Source: Myxococcota bacterium
GTDB taxonomy: Bacteria; Myxococcota; Kuafuiibacteriia; Kuafuiibacteriales; Kuafuiibacteriaceae
Length of the DNA stretch: 57,444 nucleotides
Direction: 5' to 3'
NCBI GenBank assembly: GCA_028289325.1
Contig: JANQQN010000583.1
Span: forward strand, 1-57,444
Positions 26,471 through 34,983 of the stretch are shown in pieces. The position numbers and the translations under genes were made by a program. Positions within the stretch are counted from its first letter, which is position 1. Every line of letters starts with the position of its first letter. Under the pieces are notes generated by a model, which saw only the letters and a list, made by a program, of their open reading frames with translations, was not told the DNA's origin and ran no database searches.

Positions 26471-28279
26471 ATGAAATACAACCCAATGCTCATCGTCGCC
26501 GGGCTCATGGCTTGTCACCCAGACCTCGCGGATATCGAGATGACCGAGCCCGAAGTATCCCAGGTTTCGTCGAGCCTGAGACCCCATCGTTCGCGCATCG
26601 TCACCCACCAGCGGACCGTATACGCCGACGGCCTGCACAATGAGAACACAGAGCTGTTACGCCTCGCCGACGGTCGGCTTCTGCTGGCGTTTCGAGGCGG
26701 AGAGATGGGGCAGGCCGGTTCTGCCAATGCAAGGATCAAGATCTTCGAGTCCAGTGACGACCTTGCTACCCCATGTCCCGGACGGCGCTGTTGGCTGCTG
26801 GCCGAGGTGCGAATGCCCGACGACCCCAACGATCCAGACGACGACCGGGACATTCGCGATCCGAAGCTCGTCGAGTTTGGCGGACGGCTCTTTCTGTATG
26901 CCATCAGCCGCGTGCCGGGATTCGGCTTTCGAGATTTGCTCGGACAAGCTTGGACCGTGCGCAGCGAGTCGCTGGACGGCGGCCGAACGTGGACCGCACC
27001 GGTGAAGACGCTCGAGGACCGAGTGCACGGCGTCGAAGAGTTCTGGGGCGGGTGGCGATTCATCAAACGAACCTTTCGGCGCGCTGGCGACCGCCGAGAA
27101 CGCCTGTACATGACCGCCTACAACGATGGCGATACCGCGGTGGGTTGGTTCAGCTCGGATGATGGGCGGGTCTGGACCAAGCGGGGCGAGATCCTTCGAG
27201 ATGCGGATCGCGTACCTTCGGAGGCTGAGGCCATCTTCTTTGGCGTCAACCAGCGTCGCGCCGTGGCGTTGATCCGCGCGGACGATGAGGGGGTCCAGAC
27301 CGACGGCCACACCGACGTCTGTTATGGCCGGGCGCCGGCGGGCGATGCCGTTCATCTTGCGTGGCGCTGGACCTGCTCCTATCGACTCGATCAACGTCTC
27401 GACGGCCCCGGCACCTTGGTGCTGGGCGCCGGCCAGCACCGTCGAGTGTTCGTGGCCGCCCGCAAGCACCTGCCCTGCACGTTCAAACGCACCGCACTGT
27501 ACGAGCTCCGAGGACTGTTCAATCCGCGAACGCCGCCACGGGTCTGCGAGATACAGACCGTCAACGGGATAGGCGACACCGCCTACGCCGCTTGGGCCCC
27601 CATGAACGGGGGGACTCGGGGGCAGTTCCTCTTGACCTGGTACAGCAGCTGGGCCGACTTCCCGTGGCTCGAGGGCCAGTTCACCCCCAGCGACATCCGG
27701 GCCGCGAACGTCGACCTGACGAAAGCACCTCGCCGATGCACACCACCGCCGCCGGAGTCTTCGTGTAGGTCGGCGCCGCTTCCTCCGAGCGAACCTCGGC
27801 CCGCGGACGGGCAGTACTTGCTGACGGTGCAGACGGTTCATTGGTCGGGCCTCAGCGGTATTCCGAACTTCGCGTTCTTCGACGCGACGATCGCGACCGG
27901 AGCGGACGGGTTCGAGCTCACCTTGCAGCCTTTGGACCAGGCGACGATCTTTGACCCCGACGGGCCGACCTCCGTTGGTGCTCCCATTGAGCCTCAGGCG
28001 CTGGTTCAGACCCCCGACGGGCGATTCACCGCGACGTTCGGGGATGTTTCGCTTCCGGGCGCAGTGTTTCCGATTCTGGGTGCGGACTTGCCGCTCAACC
28101 TGCGGGATTTGGTCCTCACTGGATCCACCCTCGACAATGGTGTGTTCTGCGGAGGCCTCGATAGCTTCGCGCAAGTCCTGCCGGGACCAAGCGACATCCT
28201 GTTGCTCCAAGGTAGTCGCTACGCTGCTGTGCCGTGGCTGGATGTCACGCCGGGCGTGTTCGTGAGCGGCTGCCCGTAG
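26471..28279 (+). CDS. Sialidase-like (BNR/Asp-box) lipoprotein
   Basis: 602-aa lipoprotein (lipobox LMAC; GGAGGG before the ATG). Residues about 45-430 look like a beta-propeller of the sialidase/exo-hydrolase superfamily. Asp-box-like turns occur at SLDGGRTWTAP and SSDDGRVWTKRG, and the propeller starts NTELLRLADGRLLLAFRGGE. The sialidase Arg triad could not be assigned with certainty. A Pro-rich linker (RRCTPPPPESSC) separates a C-terminal beta domain of about 170 residues, ending VFVSGCP. Possibly a surface glycan-binding or glycan-degrading protein. Confidence 0.65.
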   Translation: MKYNPMLIVAGLMACHPDLADIEMTEPEVSQVSSSLRPHRSRIVTHQRTVYADGLHNENTELLRLADGRLLLAFRGGEMGQAGSANARIKIFESSDDLATPCPGRRCWLLAEVRMPDDPNDPDDDRDIRDPKLVEFGGRLFLYAISRVPGFGFRDLLGQAWTVRSESLDGGRTWTAPVKTLEDRVHGVEEFWGGWRFIKRTFRRAGDRRERLYMTAYNDGDTAVGWFSSDDGRVWTKRGEILRDADRVPSEAEAIFFGVNQRRAVALIRADDEGVQTDGHTDVCYGRAPAGDAVHLAWRWTCSYRLDQRLDGPGTLVLGAGQHRRVFVAARKHLPCTFKRTALYELRGLFNPRTPPRVCEIQTVNGIGDTAYAAWAPMNGGTRGQFLLTWYSSWADFPWLEGQFTPSDIRAANVDLTKAPRRCTPPPPESSCRSAPLPPSEPRPADGQYLLTVQTVHWSGLSGIPNFAFFDATIATGADGFELTLQPLDQATIFDPDGPTSVGAPIEPQALVQTPDGRFTATFGDVSLPGAVFPILGADLPLNLRDLVLTGSTLDNGVFCGGLDSFAQVLPGPSDILLLQGSRYAAVPWLDVTPGVFVSGCP

Positions 28280-28312
28280 CGGCGGCAGTGACCGGTCCGC
28301 ACCACGCCGCGA

Positions 28313-29791
28313 TCAAAGCGGCAGCTCGACTCGCATCGTCGTGCCTCGGTCGAGCTCGCTGCTCGCCCAGACCGCGCCGCCGTGGGCTGCGACGACCTCC
28401 TGGACGTACGCGAGTCCTAATCCACGGCCGGCACTGGATCGCGTGGTGAAGTCCGGCTCGAAGATGTCTTCGAGATGACGAGGATCGATGCCGTGCCCCT
28501 CGTCTACTACGCTGATCACCACCCGTCGACCCAACGGCGTACTTAGCGTCTCGGTGCGGATGATCGATCGCCCGCCGTCACCCATGGCATCGGCCGCATT
28601 TCGAGTCAGGTTCTCGAACGCCGCCACCAACAGGTCGCGGTCCGCCATAACCTCGGGCAAGGTCTCGTCCAATTCGAGGGTGACCGGATTGGCGGTGGCG
28701 GCCTCATGCGATCGCGCTACGTCGACCAGCATCGCGTTGAGATCGATAGGCTCGCGGCTCGGCTGACCGCGAGCTAAGCGCTCAAAGTTGCGAATGAGTC
28801 GGGCGACCTGGCCGACTTTGCGAACGATGAGGCGCAGATGCTCTTCGTCGAGCGGCAAGCCGCGCTCGTGGTCTTGCAACATGATCTCCGCGGCTCCCTT
28901 CATCGCAGACAACGGGTTGAGAACGTTGTGACGAACCCGGTCCGTCCAGCGGCCCAGGGTCACATGATACTGGTGTCGGGCTCGCCGGACGGCGACCCGG
29001 TGAATCAGTGGCCATACCGCCAACCCGACCAGCCCGAGCACCAGAACCGTTCCGAATACGACGAAGCTGGTGCGTCCTTCGGCCAGCTTCAGCACGACCA
29101 GCTGCCCGATCACTCCGATCAGAGCAAACAGCATAGCGACGAGGCCCAATACGGTCGTCACCCGGGCAAACAGCTGGTGGGCCCACAGGACCATGGCTGC
29201 GAGCACAATGGCCGTGAGCGCCAGTCCGGGCGTGGTCAGACGTGGCACAGACACCCCGGTCATCGCGACCAGGTCCGTCGCCACGCCCCCGAACCCGAGA
29301 ACCAACGCCGCGCCCAGAAGCTGGCAGCGCGCACGCTCGATCGGGGGGCTCAGCCGCGCGTGTTGCCACATCCGCCACCCCAGCACCCCGCTTCCCGTAG
29401 CGATGCCCACCAGCATGGCCCCCGCCCACCGCGGCTCGTGCATGGTCCGCCTTAGCCCGGCGTTGATGAGACAGTAGAACCCTAGAGTCCCGAAATACAG
29501 GTGCAACGGAACGATGAGGAACCGCAGCCGGTGGCGCACGCCCAGGAAGCCGGCCACCATGGACATCGCGAATGCGGCCGCTAAAGACGCGGCCGCATAG
29601 GCCAGCGGCGTCCAGACTGGGTTGCGGCTGATCTCAGCAGCGACGTCGGCCACACTATAGGCGAACAGGAGCAGCGCCATGAGGCCCAGGGGCCGGGTCA
29701 GAGGTCCTTCTCCCCGCTTGATCCCCGCGACGATGGCGATCGCCAAGAATACAACCGCGGAGAGAGAGTTGATGACGTCGTTGGGCGACAT
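28313..29791 (-). CDS. Membrane-bound sensor histidine kinase
   Basis: 492-aa kinase with about eight transmembrane helices in the first 260 residues and no large periplasmic loop, so it may sense a membrane or intramembrane signal. The H-box is DRVRHNVLNPLSAMKGAAE (phospho-acceptor His near residue 288), where the usual acidic residue after His is Asn. Kinase ATP-binding motifs are complete: LTRNAADAMGDG (N-box), VVDEGHGID (G1), IFEPDFTTR, and GRGLGLAYVQEVVAAHGG (G2). ATG 29791 is preferred to the earlier TTG. It is divergent from the sigma54 response regulator at 29831, 39 bp apart, so the two should form a pair controlled from a shared promoter region. Confidence 0.88.
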   Translation of the reverse strand: MSPNDVINSLSAVVFLAIAIVAGIKRGEGPLTRPLGLMALLLFAYSVADVAAEISRNPVWTPLAYAAASLAAAFAMSMVAGFLGVRHRLRFLIVPLHLYFGTLGFYCLINAGLRRTMHEPRWAGAMLVGIATGSGVLGWRMWQHARLSPPIERARCQLLGAALVLGFGGVATDLVAMTGVSVPRLTTPGLALTAIVLAAMVLWAHQLFARVTTVLGLVAMLFALIGVIGQLVVLKLAEGRTSFVVFGTVLVLGLVGLAVWPLIHRVAVRRARHQYHVTLGRWTDRVRHNVLNPLSAMKGAAEIMLQDHERGLPLDEEHLRLIVRKVGQVARLIRNFERLARGQPSREPIDLNAMLVDVARSHEAATANPVTLELDETLPEVMADRDLLVAAFENLTRNAADAMGDGGRSIIRTETLSTPLGRRVVISVVDEGHGIDPRHLEDIFEPDFTTRSSAGRGLGLAYVQEVVAAHGGAVWASSELDRGTTMRVELPL

Positions 29792-29830
29792 CGCGTCAAG
29801 TATAGGCCGGCTCGGCAACGAGTCGAAACC

Positions 29831-31219
29831 GTGTATAGTTGGCGTGTGGGTTCGAGCGCGCGAATCTTGGTGGTGGATGACGATGCCGACTTAGGGGCGG
29901 TTGTCGTGGCTCAGCTCGAACGGGCAGGATACGGGGCCCGACATGTCTTGACCGCGGAAAGCGGTCTCGAAGCCCTCGAATCCGGATCGTTTGATCTTCT
30001 CGTGTCCGATCTACGACTTCCCGGGATGGACGGGATGGCCCTGCTGGGCGCGGTCCGGGCCCGATGGTCGGATGTTCCGGTCATAATGCTTACCGCTCAT
30101 GGTTCGATCCCCTTGGCGGTAGAGGCGATGACCGCGGGCGCGGCCGGATTCTTGATCAAGCCGTACGACCGCGCAGAGCTTGCCGCCCAAGTAGACAAAG
30201 CGCTCTGCAGCCACGCCTGGCATGCGGAACGCCCTCCGGAACGCAATCTGCACGGTATGATCGGAAACGCCGCCCCCATGCGATCCGTGAAAGCGGACAT
30301 CACCAAGGCGGCTCGTGCGCAGTCGACGGTTCTTCTGCGCGGCGAGACCGGCACGGGAAAAGAGGTCGCTGCCCGCGCAATCCATCGCCAGAGCAAGCGA
30401 AGGACGGCCCCCTTCGTCGCAGTGCACTGCGCCGCTCTTCCCGAGCCGCTCTTGGAGAGCGAGCTGTTCGGCTATGTCAAGGGGGCTTTCACAGGAGCGA
30501 CGCACGATCGGCCGGGGCGGGTCGCGCTGGCCGAAGGCGGCACCCTCTTCCTCGACGAGATAGGCGACATTCAACCGAGTATGCAGGTCAAGTTGCTCCG
30601 GCTGCTTCAGCGAGGAGAGTATGAGCCGGTCGGCGAAAGTAGGACTCGTCGCGCCGACGTTCGTTTCATCGCCGCGACTCACCGTGACCTCGACGCGATG
30701 GTCGCCAACGGCGAGTTTCGTGACGACCTATACTATCGGCTCAGCGTCATTCCGATCTGGCTGCCGCCTCTTCGGGTCATCCGAGAAGACATTCCTGACC
30801 TCGCACGAGTTTCCTTGAAGCGGCTGGCCAAGGAGCGTGGCGGCCCCGATCCATCGATCAGCGAAGGGGGGATGGCCCGGCTCGTCGCCCATGATTTCCC
30901 GGGCAACGTCAGGGAGCTGGAAAACCTCATCGAGCGAATGGTGGTGCTCTACGACGGGGCCACTATCGACGCAGCTAAGGTTGAGCATGCCTTGCGCCGT
31001 CAGGAACCGAAGTACACGTGCGGCGCACCATCGGCGGCCGACCTGGCTTCGCTTGACGCTGACGCCGAAGACGGCAAGCGCAGGGCTCTCGTCGAAGCCT
31101 TGTCCAAGAGCAAGGGCAACCGCAGCCGCGCTGCGCGGTTGCTCGGTATCAGCCGGCGGACACTCTACAACTGGATGGAGCGTTTCGAACTGGACTCCGG
31201 CCCACGCACGGGCCAGTGA
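29831..31219 (+). CDS. Sigma54-dependent response regulator, NtrC family
   Basis: 462-aa regulator with all three expected domains. Receiver (about 10-125): ARILVVDDDADLGAVV, phospho-acceptor Asp in LLVSDLRLPGMDG, conserved Lys in FLIKPYD. AAA+ domain: Walker A GETGTGKE, the sigma54-contacting loop ELFGYVKGAFTGA, Walker B GGTLFLDEIGD. C-terminal Fis-type helix-turn-helix: NRSRAARLLGISRRTLYNWM. The intact GAFTGA loop predicts activation of sigma54 promoters. A GTG at 29831 or 29846 starts the protein. The partner kinase lies divergent 39 bp away. No -24/-12 promoter was identified nearby, so targets are unknown. Confidence 0.92.
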   Translation: MYSWRVGSSARILVVDDDADLGAVVVAQLERAGYGARHVLTAESGLEALESGSFDLLVSDLRLPGMDGMALLGAVRARWSDVPVIMLTAHGSIPLAVEAMTAGAAGFLIKPYDRAELAAQVDKALCSHAWHAERPPERNLHGMIGNAAPMRSVKADITKAARAQSTVLLRGETGTGKEVAARAIHRQSKRRTAPFVAVHCAALPEPLLESELFGYVKGAFTGATHDRPGRVALAEGGTLFLDEIGDIQPSMQVKLLRLLQRGEYEPVGESRTRRADVRFIAATHRDLDAMVANGEFRDDLYYRLSVIPIWLPPLRVIREDIPDLARVSLKRLAKERGGPDPSISEGGMARLVAHDFPGNVRELENLIERMVVLYDGATIDAAKVEHALRRQEPKYTCGAPSAADLASLDADAEDGKRRALVEALSKSKGNRSRAARLLGISRRTLYNWMERFELDSGPRTGQ

Positions 31220-31263
31220 CACCGATGGGTAGGCGCTACCGGCGGTCTCGCTAGAAGACGGCT

Positions 31264-31289
31264 CGAGCTCTGCGCTTTGACAGAGCTCG
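31264..31289 (+). terminator. Hairpin downstream of the response regulator gene
   Basis: Perfect 9-bp stem CGAGCTCTG / CAGAGCTCG with an 8-nt loop, 45 nt after the stop codon at 31219. There is no T-run after it, so it is either a 3'-end stabilising hairpin or a weak terminator. Confidence 0.4.
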
Positions 31290-31502
31290 CCAGCGAATTC
31301 TCGGCGCAACTGCACTACCCCGAGGGGACGCCATGTGTTGACGCTACATGACGCGAGAGGTCGCACCGAATCACGCCGAACACCGACACAAGCGGTCGCT
31401 TAGTGATCGATCAATACGCAGAGGCAGATCGTATCCGGGACCAGACTCGTGGGTCGGCGCTGGTCGTATAAGCGTTCGCGTCGAAGTGCAGTGCAGGGGG
31501 GA

Positions 31503-31577
31503 GCCCCTCTCCGATAACGGATGGTTGTCGTACCGAACACAGAGGGGCAGTACGACGTTGTCGTTCTGATGCCCCTC
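31503..31577 (+). promoter_or_regulatory. Competing-stem RNA-like element upstream of the DUF971 gene
   Basis: Three segments can pair in two exclusive ways. GCCCCTCT (31503-31510) is fully complementary to AGAGGGGC (31541-31548). GAGGGGCA (31542-31549) is fully complementary to TGCCCCTC (31570-31577), whose hairpin also contains an inner stem ACGAC/GTCGT (31552-31556, 31560-31564). Such alternative pairing is the form of attenuators and riboswitch expression platforms. It ends 80 nt before the start at 31658. No T-run or known aptamer is present. Confidence 0.35.
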
Positions 31578-31657
31578 AACGCCTCTGCGGCCAAGGAGAA
31601 CACCTCAGGTCATCCACCGCTTGGCCCAGGACGCGCATTGAGCCAGGATCGTACGAT

Positions 31658-31963
31658 ATGTCGACGCGTTACGCACCAACCGAGGTTCGAAACGATCGTG
31701 AGAATGGACGGATGACCATCTCGTGGGAGGACGGGCTTCGGCTTCAGTACCCCTACGATGACCTTCACAACGCCTGCCCGTCCGCCACCTGTCGCGGCCA
31801 CGGTGGAGAAAAGGAGCCGCCCAATCTGAGTGGCATGCAGCTCTTACACATCCAGGAAGTAGGTACCTACGCACTGCGCTTTCGCTGGAGTGAGGGCGGA
31901 TGCCAGGACGGCATCTACACCTGGGACTATCTCCGAGAAATCGGCCAACCGATGGTCGTCTGA
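31658..31963 (+). CDS. DUF971 (GBBH-like N-terminal) domain protein
   Basis: 101-aa protein consisting of a single DUF971 domain: ISWEDGLRLQYPYDDLHNAC, PSATCRGHGGEKEP, RFRWSEGGCQDGIYTWDYLR. This domain is the zinc-binding N-terminal part of gamma-butyrobetaine hydroxylase and also occurs alone or fused to Mrp/ApbC-type iron-sulfur proteins. Cys residues at PSATC and NAC with a following His are possible metal ligands. The start has AGGA about 9 nt upstream. It stands as a single gene. Confidence 0.85.
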   Translation: MSTRYAPTEVRNDRENGRMTISWEDGLRLQYPYDDLHNACPSATCRGHGGEKEPPNLSGMQLLHIQEVGTYALRFRWSEGGCQDGIYTWDYLREIGQPMVV

Positions 31964-32471
31964 CGGCCATCGGGGCCCTGCAGGAAAGGAGCCGTCGATA
32001 GTGGCGATCCATTCGCCGGCGTTTGTGCGTTCAACTGGATTGGCTGGCCTATCAAGGCATCGCGCTCCGGATGACGAGAGAGGGGTTCGAGGCCAATTCC
32101 TCCCCTCAGACGGCGGCCCCGATAGCCAGCGCCAAGGTTCATACCATCTGCGCACGACGTTCAGTGGTCCAATGGCGAACCAGGGGACGCCTCAATCCCG
32201 CCGCATTGGACCTTAGCATCCCTGTACGTCGGCTCTTTGTCCAGATGGCGCTTTCACTGGTGATACCGCATGTGCCGTGGACGTGGCTTTCGGTCAATGG
32301 CTTGATCGCCCGGTACGCCACCGCCCTGGTGGCTCCGACTATCCGCGTCGACCCCGCGCTTTCTTTTCCGTGGGTGAGGTGGCGCGACGCTGCGAGCGAT
32401 GGAAGATTCAACGTGCGGAGCGAGCCGTCTTCGGGCGCGCAGGCGATTCGTCGGGATGAGGAGTGTGGGCC
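31964..32471. other. Region between DUF971 and the GNAT-GH13 gene
   Basis: Reading frames exist on both strands (for example 32023-32496 plus) but have no domain, no clear start signal and a biased composition, so none is called. GAGGAG at about 32458-32463 is the ribosome site for the next gene. Confidence 0.4.
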
Positions 32472-34415
32472 ATGTCTGAGCAGGTGCGTGACGTGAAGCT
32501 ACGTTCGTTGCGGCCGACCGACGAGGAGGCGATGTCTCGCTATCTGGCCGGCCTATCCGAACAGACGCGTCGGCGCTTCGGGCCGCACGCTTTCGACGCC
32601 GCGACGGTGCGACGGCTGTGTGCGAGCAGTGTCGACGGCTGGCTAACGTACGTGGCCGTCGACGCCGCCGACCGCATCGCAGCCTATGCGGTGGTGTGCC
32701 GAGGCTGTCTCCCTCACGAAGAGCCTCGGTTCTGCGGGTACGGAATCCGGCCGCAGTTCGAGACCGACTACACCCTGGCTCCCTCGGTGGCGGATGCTTG
32801 GCAATCTCGCGGATTAGGTGACCGGCTGCTTCGCTACGTGATCGATGAACTGCGGGCTCGGGATGGGCGAAGAGTCTTCCTATGGGGAGGCGTGCAGGCC
32901 GAGAACGTCAGGGCGCGACGCTTCTACCAAAAACACGGCTTCCGCCATCTCGGCGACTTCGAGCACCACGGTACCAACCACGATATGGTCCTGTTGCTGA
33001 ACGATCGCTTGATGCAGCAGCCCGACTGGCTAGCGCACCTGATCATCTACGAAGTGAACCCCTACGCCTACACGAGCCGGACTCGGGGCGCCGAGGAGCG
33101 CCCCGAATCCGGTACGCTGGCTCAGCTGACCGAACGCCTGCCGTACATTTCATCCACGGGCGTAACCGCCATCTGGCTGGCAGGGTTTTCTGAGGCCAGC
33201 GACCATCACTTCAAAGGCATCACTGTGGTCTACGCTTGCGTCCGACCGGATCGAATCGATCCCCGGCTGGGTACCCGCGCGGAGCTGCAACAGCTCGTCC
33301 GCCGGGCTCATGAGTTGGGGTTGAAGGTTTTGCTTGAGGTTGTAACTCACGGCGTCGTGCGAGACAGCTCATTGACGTCATCTCATCCGGAGTGGTTCGC
33401 AGGCGGCTCATGGGGTATGGCTGACTACGACTATCAACACCCAGGGTTCCGCGAGTGGTGGATTCAGACGTGGTATGACTATGCCGTAGGGCTGGACGTC
33501 GATGGATTTCGGTTGGATGGCCCGAACGGGGTCCAGACGGACGGTGATGTCCTTCAGATCTGGGATGAAATTGTCGAGCGGTGTGGACGGGCAGGCAAGG
33601 CCATCGTGGTGATGCCGGAGAACCGCGCGTATCACTTCCAGCAAGGTCTGCAAGACACGCTCTATACGCGCGATCCTTTGGCCGAGTTTTCGGACTTTCC
33701 GCGTTTCCGCTGTAAAGCCATCAGCAACCATGACTGCAACATTGATGAGCCGACCGGCGTTTCACCGTATCGACTACATGGCAGTCGATATGTGTTGGCC
33801 TACGAGTACTTGTTCGCCTTCAACATTCCGCTGCTCATGGCCGGCGAAGAGTTCGCGGCCGAGTATCGTCCGTTGCCCGCGTGCCGCACCGGCCTCTTTG
33901 GCGACGGTCAACCCTGCAGCTGGCTGTACGCTTCGTGGCTCGACTGGAGGCAACTACAGTCGAATCCACACGCCGGCTTTTTGGAGGACTTCCGGCGCTT
34001 GACGGCCGTCCGTCATCAGAACCGGGATGTGGTTCACTACGATCGACTCCGAGCGCGGGCATGTCGGGTCGCCGTCACCACGGACCGCCCGGAGATGCCG
34101 CGTCCCTACTTGCGTTATCAGCAGGGCGGCGATGCCGTCCTCGTCGTTGGCAACGACCGCGAAGACGCGCCTTTACATGTGACTTTGCACCTGCCGTTGG
34201 ATACGATTTGGCCGTCATCGCCGGCCGAGTGGCGGGTGACCGATCTCTGGTCAGGCGAGAGCTCGCTCATGAGCGCGAGGCAGCTGCAGCAGTGGTCGAT
34301 AGTCGTAGGGCCGGATCGACAGTCGGGAGGTGGTGTGCGGCTGTTTAGGATGTCGCCTCGACCCATCGAGCATTCTCGTGCGCCGAGTGCAGCCGGTGCG
34401 ACGGAAACGCACTAA
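32472..34415 (+). CDS. GNAT acetyltransferase fused to a GH13 alpha-amylase-like domain
   Basis: 647-aa fusion. Residues about 8-180 are a GNAT acyltransferase: start KLRSLRPTDEEAMSRYLAGL, and in place of the usual acetyl-CoA loop SRGLGDRLLRYVIDELRARD (QSRGLG), then NVRARRFYQKHGFRHLGDFE. From about residue 190 a GH13-type TIM barrel follows (LIIYEVNPYAYTSRTRG). Catalytic-like residues are present: Asp349 in GFRLDGPNG (nucleophile), Glu383 in VMPENRAYH (acid/base) and Asp421 in ISNHDCN. The region I Asp is replaced by Glu (LLEVVTHGV). A C-terminal beta domain closes the protein. GAGGAG 8 nt before the ATG fixes the start. Cytoplasmic; no signal peptide. The substrate and the reason for the fusion are unknown. 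Confidence 0.85.
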   Translation: MSEQVRDVKLRSLRPTDEEAMSRYLAGLSEQTRRRFGPHAFDAATVRRLCASSVDGWLTYVAVDAADRIAAYAVVCRGCLPHEEPRFCGYGIRPQFETDYTLAPSVADAWQSRGLGDRLLRYVIDELRARDGRRVFLWGGVQAENVRARRFYQKHGFRHLGDFEHHGTNHDMVLLLNDRLMQQPDWLAHLIIYEVNPYAYTSRTRGAEERPESGTLAQLTERLPYISSTGVTAIWLAGFSEASDHHFKGITVVYACVRPDRIDPRLGTRAELQQLVRRAHELGLKVLLEVVTHGVVRDSSLTSSHPEWFAGGSWGMADYDYQHPGFREWWIQTWYDYAVGLDVDGFRLDGPNGVQTDGDVLQIWDEIVERCGRAGKAIVVMPENRAYHFQQGLQDTLYTRDPLAEFSDFPRFRCKAISNHDCNIDEPTGVSPYRLHGSRYVLAYEYLFAFNIPLLMAGEEFAAEYRPLPACRTGLFGDGQPCSWLYASWLDWRQLQSNPHAGFLEDFRRLTAVRHQNRDVVHYDRLRARACRVAVTTDRPEMPRPYLRYQQGGDAVLVVGNDREDAPLHVTLHLPLDTIWPSSPAEWRVTDLWSGESSLMSARQLQQWSIVVGPDRQSGGGVRLFRMSPRPIEHSRAPSAAGATETH

Positions 34416-34983
34416 TCGGTAGCGGGCATCTGTGGCGGGGCGCTTCCCGTCGTGTGCCATCAGCGGATCCGTCGTTCGCCCTGCCTGCCGGTGAAACTTG
34501 AGCAATCCACCGAGCCGCTCGTCGCAGAGGGGCGGTCAGCATTGGCGGCTGCGTGGGGGCGCAGCTGTCGCAACACGGCGCTCTCGAACGAAGGATGCGC
34601 AAAGCCCTAGCCGGCAACAAGTGTGTCAAGCAGTTCGAAGAAGGCGCGAATCACGACGAGAGGCTCCGCCAATCCCGGGGCCCGGACAGGGCCAAACCCA
34701 TAGGCTGGCACCGAGCTCCGGTAGAAACGGAGGGAGTAACGCCGATTCTTCTCCCAAGTAAATCACCTCATCTAAACGCAATTTTGCCTTGGCCATCAAG
34801 TCCGAGTTATCTACACAAACCCACTACGGCCTTGCCATCTGCGGTCGCGCATCAGATCACGACTTCGGACCGATCGCGATTTTGGCCCTACTTTGTTTTT
34901 GGGGCTTGAAGATGGTGTTCGCCCTGCCGGTCAGTCATGGCCGAAGAGGCGGCGGAAATGAGGCTCCTGGCTCGAGTCGAACG
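34416..34983. other. Gap before the second TIR gene
   Basis: No recognisable gene, and clearly less GC-rich from about 34740. A possible leader of 16 codons (ATG 34937 to TGA 34985-34987) overlaps the TIR start as ATGA and could couple its translation; this is speculative. Confidence 0.35.
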
